Part shown: positions 29,279-37,398 of the stretch, piece after piece
Layout of the letters: every line of letters begins with the position of its first letter
Position numbering within the stretch: position 1 is the stretch's first letter
Assembly: GCF_900142195.1 (NCBI RefSeq)
Contig: NZ_FRAB01000010.1
Location: forward strand, 62,001 to 126,000
DNA length: 64,000 bases
Source: Paraburkholderia terricola
Lineage (GTDB): Bacteria > Pseudomonadota > Gammaproteobacteria > Burkholderiales > Burkholderiaceae
Direction: 5' to 3'
Translations under genes and position numbers: made by a program
The notes under the pieces: generated by a model
What the model was told of the DNA's origin: nothing
Database searches by the model: none
The model's input: only the letters and a program-made list of their open reading frames with translations

Positions 29279-29489
29279 TGCGCCGGAAAGCCTTGATTTA
29301 AAGGACTGAGAGAGAGAATGACGCGCTCAGGGCGAGCCGGGTGTGGGTTGCAAGCCGACAGAATTCGCGCCGATGTGTTGGCGAACGTCGATCATCCATT
29401 GCAATCGGCGTCGGCGCTTTTCGTCTATGGATGACAAGCCGCGAGTCGCCTGAATGTGTTGGGTGTCGCACCGCTTCGAGTTGGATCGT

Positions 29490-29506
29490 GTTGGCTACAG
29501 GCCAAC
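29490..29506. promoter_or_regulatory. Candidate enhancer palindrome between LRAT and leader-peptide genes
   Basis: GTTGGC-TACAG-GCCAAC, about 97 bp before the sigma-54 promoter at 29603. The half-site GCCAAC recurs at about 120-150 bp upstream of two other sigma-54 promoters (42446-42454 and 49627-49635, as AGCCAACAA). Activator binding is inferred. Confidence 0.4.
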
Positions 29507-29602
29507 CTGTGAACGCCGCCATGACCCTGCGCGGCGTGCGTCGGCGCGCGCAATCGCCTTGCCATCAACGTGTTGCGAAAACGGGGGAACGCGAGCCGCG
29601 AA

Positions 29603-29620
29603 TTGGCATGGCACTTGCAC
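29603..29620 (+). promoter_or_regulatory. Sigma-54 promoter for leader peptide and PP2C genes
   Basis: T-TGGCAT-GGCAC-TTGCAC: matches the sigma-54 consensus TGGCAY-N5-TTGCA with correct spacing, 60 bp before the leader-peptide start. Confidence 0.8.
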
Positions 29621-29679
29621 CATCATGCTCAGATCCATTTAGACCGCGCGCGTTGCGCACGCGGCAACCGGAGAACGAC

Positions 29680-29967
29680 ATGGCTTCGATTACAGTAAGC
29701 GACCTCTCAGTGAACCTCGCGCTCGACCGCAAGGCGATGGCGGCAATTCGCGGCGGCGGCGGTGCACCGTGGGTATACGGCTGGATTCAACCCTATGTGC
29801 GGGAAACGCCTAGCATCGGGCCGGTCGTCAACCTGTACGAGGTCTCCAACAACTTCTATGCTAACCAGATGATCAACCAGTTCCAGTCGGTCGACGTCCG
29901 CAACACCGGCGCGAACTCGAACATCACGGTTTCTCCCGACGCCCGCAGTAGAAACGATATGGTGTAG
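29680..29967 (+). CDS. Double-glycine leader peptide (export substrate), 95 residues
   Basis: Predicted substrate of the C39 exporter. Leader ASITVSDLSVNLALDRKAM ends AAIRGG, giving a cleavage site after residue 26. The mature part is about 69 residues, Asn/Gln/Val-rich, with NQMINQFQSVDVRNTGANS near the C-terminus; the QFQ-x-V-x-V pattern recurs in the peptide at 48774. It has no cysteine, so no disulfide or lanthionine. GGAGAA precedes the start and a sigma-54 promoter lies 60 bp upstream. The PP2C phosphatase gene begins 5 bp after its stop, so the two are cotranscribed. Confidence 0.82.
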   Translation: MASITVSDLSVNLALDRKAMAAIRGGGGAPWVYGWIQPYVRETPSIGPVVNLYEVSNNFYANQMINQFQSVDVRNTGANSNITVSPDARSRNDMV

Positions 29968-29972
29968 CCGTT

Positions 29973-30743
29973 GTGACCTGCGCGAGCCAATTTCGCTGGA
30001 CGTCGTCCGCGCGTTCCGACGCGGGACGCATTCGTGAAATCAACGAAGACGCCTGCCTCGACCAGCCCGAACTCGGACGCTGGGCCGTCGCCGATGGCAT
30101 GGGCGGTCACGCGGTTGGCGATCTGGCGAGCCGGCTCGTGATCGATTCGCTAAGCCGGCTCGCGCCGCCGCTCAGCATGAAGAGCTTCGTCGCCGACGCG
30201 CGCACGCGGCTGCAAAAGGCCAACCGCCAGTTGCGCGACGAAGCCGCGCGCCGCCAGGTGCAGCGCATCGGCAGCACGGTTGTCGTGCTGCTTGCGTGCG
30301 ACCGCTTCTGCGCCTATGTCTGGGCCGGCGACAGCCGCCTCTATCTTTATCGCGAAGGGCGCTTGCGGCAATTGACGCGCGATCATAGCCAGGTGGAAGC
30401 GCTGAAGTCGCTCGGCGTCATCACCGACGAAGAGGCGCGGCATCATCCGGCGCAGCATATGATCACGCGCGCGGTGGGCGCCACCGACCTGCTGGAACTC
30501 GACGACGACGTGATCGAAGTCGCGGACGGCGATGTCTTTCTGTTATGCAGCGACGGTCTGAGCAACGAGGTCAGCGACGACGAAATGCTGGCGGTGCTGA
30601 CGGCGGCGGCGTGTGAAAACGCCTGCGAGGAACTGGTCGATCTGGCGCTCGCGCGAGGCGGCCGCGACAACATCACCGCCGTCGTGGTGCGGGCCGAAGA
30701 TCCGTATGCATCCGACAAAACCTTGTTGAATCCCGCGCCTTGA
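29973..30743 (+). CDS. PP2C-family Ser/Thr phosphatase (PppA-like)
   Basis: Soluble metal-dependent phosphatase of 256 residues. Motifs: RSDAGRIREINEDAC (with the Asn-Glu-Asp metal site), AVADGMGGHAVGD, VWAGDSRLYLYREG, LLCSDGLSNEV and GGRDNITAVVV, together the bacterial PP2C/Stp pattern. It starts with GTG 29973, 5 bp after the leader-peptide gene. With the FHA protein and the Ser/Thr kinase elsewhere in the region it makes a complete phospho-threonine switch like the PpkA-PppA-Fha set of type VI secretion, although no T6SS genes are present. Confidence 0.9.
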   Translation: MTCASQFRWTSSARSDAGRIREINEDACLDQPELGRWAVADGMGGHAVGDLASRLVIDSLSRLAPPLSMKSFVADARTRLQKANRQLRDEAARRQVQRIGSTVVVLLACDRFCAYVWAGDSRLYLYREGRLRQLTRDHSQVEALKSLGVITDEEARHHPAQHMITRAVGATDLLELDDDVIEVADGDVFLLCSDGLSNEVSDDEMLAVLTAAACENACEELVDLALARGGRDNITAVVVRAEDPYASDKTLLNPAP

Positions 30744-30761
30744 ATGCGCCGCTTCCAGGCT

Positions 30762-32120
30762 TCAACTCTCGCTGTCTTCCTCGTCGCCTTCATCAACGCC
30801 GTTCCTGCCTGTAGGCGGCATGTTCCGATTGCGAAAGTCCTTCGAATGCAGGCCGTGCTTCTTCAGCAGCATCTGCAAGTGCGAGCGGTTCATGTCGATG
30901 CGCCGCGCCAGTTCGGCCACGGTGCCGCTCACTTCGCGAAGGCCGCGTTCGAGAAAGGCTTTTTCGGCGTCGTCGCTGGCGGCACGTTTGGCATCGCTCA
31001 ACGACATCAGATTCGCCACGCTGATCGGCTGCTGACCGGCCGCCGACGCATTCGACAGAGCAGCAGCCGAACCCGGCGCCGTGGGCCGCATATCCACCGG
31101 CAGATGATCGACATCCGCCATGTCGCCCGCGAGGCACGACACGCGATACATCACGTTGCGCAGTTCGCGGATATTGCCGGGGTACGCATAATTCAGCAGG
31201 AAGTCGCGCAGACGCGGGGTTAATCGCACGGGCCGGCGCTTCAACGTGCCGGCGGCCTCGTCGCCGAACCATGCGATCAGCAGCGGTATTTCGTCACGAC
31301 GCTCGCGCAGCGGCGGCAACGTAACGTGGATCACGCTGAGCCGGTAGAACAGGTCCTCGCGAAATTTTCCCTCTTCGCTGAGCTGCCGCAGATTGCGATT
31401 GGTCGCCGCGACAATGCGCGTATCGACGGCAATCGTTTCGTCGGAGCCCACGCGTTGAATCTCGTGCGCTTCCAACACGCGCAGCAATTTCACTTGGCCA
31501 GCCAACGGCAACTCGCCGATTTCGTCGAGAAAGATCGTACCCGTATGCGCGCTTTCGAATTTGCCCTTGCGGTCATTCGAGGCACCCGTGAACGCACCCT
31601 TGCGATGCCCGAACAACTCCGACTCCAGCAGATTGTCAGGAATCGCGCCGCAGTTCACGGAGATGAACGGCTTGTCCGAACGCGAGCCGTTCGCGTGAAT
31701 CACTTTCGCCATCAACTCCTTGCCGGTGCCGCTTTCGCCGTCGATCAACACCGGCAAATCGGTGGGCGCGGCTTTCTCTGCGATTTCGAGCGATTCGAGC
31801 AGGCGCGGATTGTCGCCGAACGTCCCTTCGAAAATAAAACTGCGTTCGAGCAGCGCCTTCCTGCGCGCGCCGCGCGACTGGTCGACACGCTCCTCGGGTT
31901 CGGCGGCCACCGCCGCTTGCACGAAGCGCTCCTTGTGCGAAAGCTGCATGACCTCGTCGCGCAGCGAAGTGGCTTGCCTGAGCAGCTTGTCGATATCGGC
32001 GCGCTCCAGCCGCGACGACCAGCGCAGCGTCGAGCGCAAAATCTCGATCCGCTCGATCAGGCCCGCGTACGAAATCGCGGGGCTGGCCTCTTCGATCTGG
32101 TCGAGTATCTTCATCATCAT
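30762..32120 (-). CDS. Sigma-54-dependent transcriptional activator
   Basis: Bacterial enhancer-binding protein of about 452 residues. The AAA+ domain has Walker A GESGTGKE, the sigma-54 contact loop GAFTGA, Walker B FLDEIGELP and the R-finger region FREDLFYRLSVIHV. A C-terminal Fis-type helix-turn-helix (GTVAELARRIDMNRSHLQMLLKKHG) binds DNA. The first 100 residues are helical and are not a receiver, PAS or GAF domain, so its control is not by a standard two-component pathway. ATG 32120 overlaps the exporter stop (ATGATGATGA), showing translational coupling. It is last in the sigma-54-driven exporter operon, implying positive autoregulation. Confidence 0.93.
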   Translation of the reverse strand: MMMKILDQIEEASPAISYAGLIERIEILRSTLRWSSRLERADIDKLLRQATSLRDEVMQLSHKERFVQAAVAAEPEERVDQSRGARRKALLERSFIFEGTFGDNPRLLESLEIAEKAAPTDLPVLIDGESGTGKELMAKVIHANGSRSDKPFISVNCGAIPDNLLESELFGHRKGAFTGASNDRKGKFESAHTGTIFLDEIGELPLAGQVKLLRVLEAHEIQRVGSDETIAVDTRIVAATNRNLRQLSEEGKFREDLFYRLSVIHVTLPPLRERRDEIPLLIAWFGDEAAGTLKRRPVRLTPRLRDFLLNYAYPGNIRELRNVMYRVSCLAGDMADVDHLPVDMRPTAPGSAAALSNASAAGQQPISVANLMSLSDAKRAASDDAEKAFLERGLREVSGTVAELARRIDMNRSHLQMLLKKHGLHSKDFRNRNMPPTGRNGVDEGDEEDSES

Positions 32121-35100
32121 GCACTCAACTGTTTCTGGACCAGTTGGTAATACATGCCGCCGCGTTGAATCAGTTCCTCGTGACGGCCCTGCTCCACGAT
32201 TGCGCCTTCGTATAGCACGAGAATCTTGTCCGCCCGCATGATGGTGCTGAGCCGATGCGCGATGATCACAGCCGTGCGGCCCTTCAGAATGTCGTGCATA
32301 TTGCCGAGGATATTGCTTTCCGATTGCGAATCCAGCGCGGAGGTGGCTTCGTCGAATACGAGTAGACGCGGATCGTGATACAGCGCGCGCGCAATGCACA
32401 GCCGCTGAATCTGTCCGCCGGACAAACCGATTCCGCGTTCGCCGACGATCTGCTCGTAGCCGAGCGGCATCTTGCTGATAAACGCATGCGCGTCGGCCAT
32501 CTTCGCGACTTCCTCGATGCGGCGCCGGTCGGGTGAATCGTCGCCGCTCGCGATGTTCTCCGCGATCGTGCCGGAAAAGAGCAGATTGCTCTGCATCACA
32601 TAGCCGATCTGCGCGCGGTAATAACTTTTATCGACCACGCCGAGATCGTAGCCGTCGATGCTCATCTTGCCCTCGCTCGGCGTGTAGAAGCCGACCAGCA
32701 ATTTGGCGAGCGTCGTCTTGCCCGAACCGCTGCGTCCGACGATCGCCACCAGCTCGCCGGGCTTGATGTCGAAGCTGATGTTTTCCAGCACGTAGGCCGA
32801 ATCGTTGTCGCCGTAACGGAAATAGACGCCGCTGAAGCTGATTTCGCCTTGCAGTTCCGGCAGCATCACGCGCGAAGGCAAGTCCTGCGGCTTTTGCTCG
32901 GGCTCGATGTCGAGCACGTCGCCCAAGCGCTCCATCGCCACACCCGCGTCGTTCAGCATGCTCCATAAGCCGACGAGTCCCATCAGCGGACCCAGCACAC
33001 TGCCCATGAACGCATTGAACGCGATCAACTGGCCGATCGTCATTTCGCGCGCGAGTACCAGATTCGCGCCGACCCAGAGAATCGCAATCGTCGTCGCCGC
33101 ATTCAGCAACTGGCTGCCGAGTCCGACGAGAATATTGAAGGCGTGCGCGCGGTATTGCACTTCCAGCGCTTTCGCGTACTTCTTCTCCCAGCGCAATCGC
33201 ACTGGCCGCTCGATACCCATGCCCTTGATTGTCTCAACGCCCGCTAAAGCTTCCATCAGGAACGACTTCGAATCGGTCGACGCGGTGAACACCTCGCGCG
33301 CATAGTTCTTGATCTTCGGCGTGGCGAGCAAGGTCAGCGCCATGATCGGAATGACGAATGCGATCAATACCAGCGTCATCTTCACGTTGTAGACGAACAT
33401 GATCGTGAAGTAGATGAACACCATCAGCAGATTCAACGCGGTCGTCACCGTGGATTCGGTCAGGAACGCCCGAATAGTCTGGTTTTCCTGGAAGCGCGCG
33501 AAGATGTCGCCGGTCTTGCGCTTCGCGAAGAACGAAAACGACAGCGACATGGTGTGCTTGAAGAACTGCGACATCATCGCGAAGTCCATGTTGCGCACCA
33601 TGAAGTTCGCGAGATATGCGCGAATCGTCGACATCAGTTGCGAAAATACGTTGGCGATGATCAAGCCGCCTATCAGCAGATGCAGCAGGCTCACGTTCTG
33701 ATGCACGATCACGCCGTCCAGAATGTTCTGGATGATCAGCGGCGGAATCACGCCGAGTACCTGAATCACGAACGTGGCGAGAAACAGATGACCCAGAATC
33801 TTTTTGTACGGCCTGAGGTAACCGACAAAGCGTATCCACGGCGAACGCGAGGCCGACATTTGCAGCAGATGCGGCCCGCCGGTAAACAGCAGACACGTCC
33901 CGCTCCAGCCGCGCTCGAAATCCTCAACGGCCATTTTTCTGAAGCCGATCGCCGGGTCGGCCACCCATACGTATTCCTTCGAGAGACCGTACACCACGAC
34001 GTAGTGGTAACCCTCCCAATGCACGATGAACGGCAGATCGAAGCCGCGCAACGAATCGAACGTGCACTGCACGCCGCGCGCCGTGAAGCCGAGCGATTCG
34101 CCCGCGCGCGCGAGACTGTCGAGCGTCGCGCCCTGAGTCGTCACATTGGCGAGCTCGCGCAGTTTGCCGAGCGTCATCGGAATGTTGTAGTGCCGGCACA
34201 CCATGGCAAGGCAGGCGGCGCCGCAATCCATTTCCTCGGCCTGCTCGACCAGCGCAAAACGCTTGATCACCTTCTCGCCGAATTCCGGCTTGCTTTGCAG
34301 ATCGAGCATCAGCGGCAGCTTGCGCCGCTGTTCGAGCCGCTTTTGCCGCTGCAATTCGCGGTCGCCGTAACGAATCCGCTCGTCCAGTACTTCGCGCAGT
34401 TTCGGATTGCGTTCGAGAATGAAATGAACCGTGCGCTCGGGAATCACCAGCAAGCGCGTATCGGTGCTCGCCACCACCGAGGCCATCTGCTCCTGGCGCA
34501 TCAAACACGCCTTCTCGCCAAAAATCTCGCCTTCGCCGAGCGTGGCGAGCGTGTAGTCGTGGCCTTCCTCATGACGGACGATGCGCACTTCGCCTTGCCG
34601 CACCACGTAGAGCCGCCGGTCGTCGCGTCCGTCCTGCTTGAGAATCTCCTTGCCCGCGGACACCCGTTTCACGCCGACACTGCGCACATACTCTTCGAGT
34701 TCCGCCTTGTTCAGTTTGCCGCGCAAGTCGAATAACTGCGCGACGAAGCCGCCCGCCGAATTGATCGCCACATAGCTGGCGACAAACGCCAGCGCGGCGG
34801 GATTGCCCGCCATCACCGGTTCGATCGCGGCGCGCGGAATGAACAGCAACTCGGTTTTCGCGGACGCCCGCACCGACGCTTCGTGAACATAGGCGCGCAA
34901 CATCGCGATGTCGGCGAAAATCTCGCCGGCCTTGCGCACGCCCATGCTGGTTTCCTTGCCGTGTTCCTCGGTGAAGATGCGCACGGAACCCGAGCGAACC
35001 ACGTACAGGCCATCGGCCGTCTCGCCCGCGGAGCACACGGTTTCGCCGAACGAATAGAAGCGCGCCTGCGCATATTCGGCAAGACGCTCGATTTCGTCGC

Positions 35101-35173
35101 GCGAAAACGGCGAGAGAATTTCCACCGAGGTGAGAAACTCCGCGGCGGAGGGCGCGGTCTGGGGTGCATCCAT
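32117..35173 (-). CDS. cNMP-binding / C39 peptidase / ABC exporter (HetC-like)
   Basis: Inner-membrane peptide exporter of 1018 residues. Domains in order: two cyclic-nucleotide-binding-like modules (about 20-130 and 160-275), a C39 bacteriocin-processing peptidase with complete catalytic residues (Cys about 317 in EEMDCGAACL, His about 390 in GYHYVVVYG, Asp about 406 in VADPA), six transmembrane segments (about 455-740), and an ABC domain with GRSGSGKTT, LSGGQIQRL and LLVFDEATSALD. It should cut double-glycine leaders and export the mature peptides. The cNMP-C39-ABC order is known from cyanobacterial HetC. It is 61 bp after the PpiC gene and overlaps the activator gene. Confidence 0.93.
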   Translation of the reverse strand: MDAPQTAPSAAEFLTSVEILSPFSRDEIERLAEYAQARFYSFGETVCSAGETADGLYVVRSGSVRIFTEEHGKETSMGVRKAGEIFADIAMLRAYVHEASVRASAKTELLFIPRAAIEPVMAGNPAALAFVASYVAINSAGGFVAQLFDLRGKLNKAELEEYVRSVGVKRVSAGKEILKQDGRDDRRLYVVRQGEVRIVRHEEGHDYTLATLGEGEIFGEKACLMRQEQMASVVASTDTRLLVIPERTVHFILERNPKLREVLDERIRYGDRELQRQKRLEQRRKLPLMLDLQSKPEFGEKVIKRFALVEQAEEMDCGAACLAMVCRHYNIPMTLGKLRELANVTTQGATLDSLARAGESLGFTARGVQCTFDSLRGFDLPFIVHWEGYHYVVVYGLSKEYVWVADPAIGFRKMAVEDFERGWSGTCLLFTGGPHLLQMSASRSPWIRFVGYLRPYKKILGHLFLATFVIQVLGVIPPLIIQNILDGVIVHQNVSLLHLLIGGLIIANVFSQLMSTIRAYLANFMVRNMDFAMMSQFFKHTMSLSFSFFAKRKTGDIFARFQENQTIRAFLTESTVTTALNLLMVFIYFTIMFVYNVKMTLVLIAFVIPIMALTLLATPKIKNYAREVFTASTDSKSFLMEALAGVETIKGMGIERPVRLRWEKKYAKALEVQYRAHAFNILVGLGSQLLNAATTIAILWVGANLVLAREMTIGQLIAFNAFMGSVLGPLMGLVGLWSMLNDAGVAMERLGDVLDIEPEQKPQDLPSRVMLPELQGEISFSGVYFRYGDNDSAYVLENISFDIKPGELVAIVGRSGSGKTTLAKLLVGFYTPSEGKMSIDGYDLGVVDKSYYRAQIGYVMQSNLLFSGTIAENIASGDDSPDRRRIEEVAKMADAHAFISKMPLGYEQIVGERGIGLSGGQIQRLCIARALYHDPRLLVFDEATSALDSQSESNILGNMHDILKGRTAVIIAHRLSTIMRADKILVLYEGAIVEQGRHEELIQRGGMYYQLVQKQLSA

Positions 35174-35234
35174 GTGCTTGCGGACCTCGATTCGGCTTTG
35201 CGTTGCGTCGTTGTTTAAAAAGCGCGCGGATCGG

Positions 35235-35987
35235 CTAGCGCGCTTCGATCACGTGTTCCTGGGCGCGCGCGATCAGCCAGCTTTCGCGCAACAGCCGCTT
35301 CACCTCCGAGGCGACGTCCGCATCGAGCGTGGCCGGGTACTTGGCGGTCACGGCGAAAATCTCGAAGCACGAGCGATCCGCCGACGGAAACGGCCCAAGC
35401 AGATCGCCCACCGCCGCGTTGAAAATCTTCGCCTCGATATCCGGCTTCAGCGAGCCGCGCAGCACCTTGCCGATCACGCCGCCCGCTTCGCGCGTATCCG
35501 CAATGGAATGCTCGCGCGCCATGTCGGCGAAACTATCGGGATCGTCGCGCAGATACGAGATCATTTCCTTCGCCTTGCCCTCGCTGTCGAGCACGATGTG
35601 GCTCACCTCGATCGCATCGAACTTCGGCGAGTTCAGCGCGAAGTAATCCCTGATCGCCGCCTCGTTGCCGACCTGGTCGAGCATCTTCTCCTGATACAGC
35701 CCGTCGGTAATGAACGCCTCGAATTCATCGAGACTCACATTCAGCGCATCGAGGTACTGATTCATATCCGTCGCGCGATGCAAGCCGCGCACGCGGCGAA
35801 ACTGATCGGCGCGCTCCTGGATTTCTTCCGCGCTCACGGCAATGCCCTGCTTTTTTGCCGCATGCACCGTGAGCTTGTCGCGCACGATCTGTTCGATGAG
35901 GCTCTCGAACTGGCCGGTCAATTTCAAAAGACGGATGAATTCGCCCACGCACACCACCTCATCATCGATTCGCACTATCTCGGTCAT
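35235..35987 (-). CDS. PpiC/parvulin-type peptidyl-prolyl isomerase-like protein
   Basis: A 250-residue protein. The N-terminal 130 residues are SurA-like helices (LIEQIVRDKLTVHAAKKQGIAVSAEEIQE), and the rest is a parvulin domain with VSHIVLDSEGKA, ADMAREHSIADTREAGGVIGKVLRGSL and a C-terminal strand. No signal peptide is visible, so it may act in the cytoplasm or travel with the exporter. ATG 35987 has AGGAGC upstream. Such a gene next to HlyD and C39 exporters is a recurring arrangement in cyanobacterial peptide exporters. It probably helps the substrate fold or be presented; inferred. Confidence 0.8.
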   Translation of the reverse strand: MTEIVRIDDEVVCVGEFIRLLKLTGQFESLIEQIVRDKLTVHAAKKQGIAVSAEEIQERADQFRRVRGLHRATDMNQYLDALNVSLDEFEAFITDGLYQEKMLDQVGNEAAIRDYFALNSPKFDAIEVSHIVLDSEGKAKEMISYLRDDPDSFADMAREHSIADTREAGGVIGKVLRGSLKPDIEAKIFNAAVGDLLGPFPSADRSCFEIFAVTAKYPATLDADVASEVKRLLRESWLIARAQEHVIEAR

Positions 35988-36024
35988 GTCATCCGCTCCT
36001 TTAATTGACGTGTGATCCGCGCGG

Positions 36025-37398
36025 TCAACCCGCAACCTGTCTGAACGGATCGAGACCCAGATCGATCAGGCGGCGCTCGCGCACCACGATCTCCGCGCTG
36101 GCCGTCATGCCGTAGCGCAACGGATAACGCGTGTCGGCGATCTGGTAGTAGTTCTTTTCGAGTGTGACGCGGCCTTCGTACACCGGCTGCTTGTCCTGCA
36201 AGGACGGCTTGGTGGCCGGCGAAATATAGGCGAGCGTGCCGCTGATCAAGCCATAACGCTGGTACGGAAACGCATTGAATTTCAGCTTGACCGGCAAACC
36301 TTCGTGCAAAAAGGCCCGGTCGTGTTCGGCGATCTCGATCTTCAGCACGGGCCGCGCGTCTTTCGGCGCAATGCCGCCGAGCGGCGCGTTCGCCTGGATC
36401 TTGTCGCCGCGCTGCGTCGACGTGACGTCGGTGATGACGCCCGCGACCGGCGCGAGAATCAGCAGAAAATTGTCCTTGTCGATGTTCTCGAAGCGAATTC
36501 GCGCGGCGGCTTCCGACACGAGGCGCGCCGTTTGCAATTGCAGACGCAGCTTGTCTTGCGCGTCGGTGATGTCGCGCACCGCCGCGTCATATTGAAGTTG
36601 CAGATCGACGGTTTGCTGGCCGCTGGTTTCGAGTTGCGCGTTGGCCTGCGCGTATTGATGGCTCAGGCGGAAATCCAGTTCCGCGAGTTTCGATTGCGCG
36701 ACCCGGTACGCGTTGTCCGCTTCCATCGCGGCGGTGCGTTTCTGCTCCACCTGCAATTCGGCGATGCCGCCACCGCCTGGCTGCGCGAATAACCGCGAGT
36801 AGCGGTCCAGTTCCTGACGCGCCGCCTCGCGCGTGCGGCGAGCGTTGTCGAGCACGCTGCGCGCTTCGTCGAGCTCGGCCTTCTGTCCTTCGGCGAGCTT
36901 GGTCGTGCCTTCGGAGAGACGGTTTTCGTGCTGGCGCGCCTCCACTTCCAACTGCGCTTTCAGCGCGGCCGCCTTGCGCTCCATGAGCGCCTTCTTCTCG
37001 GGAAACTGTTTCCAGTCGCGCTCGGCGTCCTCGAGTTTCAACTGCGCTTGCAGCGCGTTGCTGGCCGCCTCGATCGCGCCGCGCGCATTCAGCCGCGCCA
37101 GCACGTCGCCTTTCGACACCGGTTGGCCCTCGGCGATATACAGGTCGGCCAGTTCGCCGTCGATCGGCGCATAGATGCGGCGCACTTCCGATTCCGGCGA
37201 CAACGTGCCCTGGGCGCTGACGATCACGTCCGCGCGCCCCACGAACGACCACAGCAAGCCGGCCAGCACCAGCGCGACCATCGCCCAGATCAGCGCGCGC
37301 GCGAGCCGCACCGGTTCGGCGGTGAGAATGGCGATGCCTTCGACGCTGTGATCCTCCAGCGCCTCCGACAACGGTCTAGGGTGACTGTCGCGTTTCAC
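36025..37398 (-). CDS. HlyD-like membrane fusion protein
   Basis: Periplasmic adaptor of 457 residues. One N-terminal membrane segment (about residues 34-52, ALIWAMVALVLAGLLWSF), then a lipoyl-like half (RADVIVSAQGTLSPES), a long coiled-coil hairpin (about 110-310), the second lipoyl half (LLILAPVAGVITDVTSTQRGDKI) and the C-terminal HlyD domain. It would connect the ABC exporter to the TolC-like channel. It overlaps the end of the FHA gene by 23 bp and ends 37 bp before the PpiC start. Confidence 0.92.
   Translation of the reverse strand: MKRDSHPRPLSEALEDHSVEGIAILTAEPVRLARALIWAMVALVLAGLLWSFVGRADVIVSAQGTLSPESEVRRIYAPIDGELADLYIAEGQPVSKGDVLARLNARGAIEAASNALQAQLKLEDAERDWKQFPEKKALMERKAAALKAQLEVEARQHENRLSEGTTKLAEGQKAELDEARSVLDNARRTREAARQELDRYSRLFAQPGGGGIAELQVEQKRTAAMEADNAYRVAQSKLAELDFRLSHQYAQANAQLETSGQQTVDLQLQYDAAVRDITDAQDKLRLQLQTARLVSEAAARIRFENIDKDNFLLILAPVAGVITDVTSTQRGDKIQANAPLGGIAPKDARPVLKIEIAEHDRAFLHEGLPVKLKFNAFPYQRYGLISGTLAYISPATKPSLQDKQPVYEGRVTLEKNYYQIADTRYPLRYGMTASAEIVVRERRLIDLGLDPFRQVAG

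Noticed and set aside
29298..29522. Small open frame on the minus strand before the LRAT gene
   Set aside because: No ribosome site, no recognisable family, and it covers a regulatory region with sigma-54 and palindromic elements.
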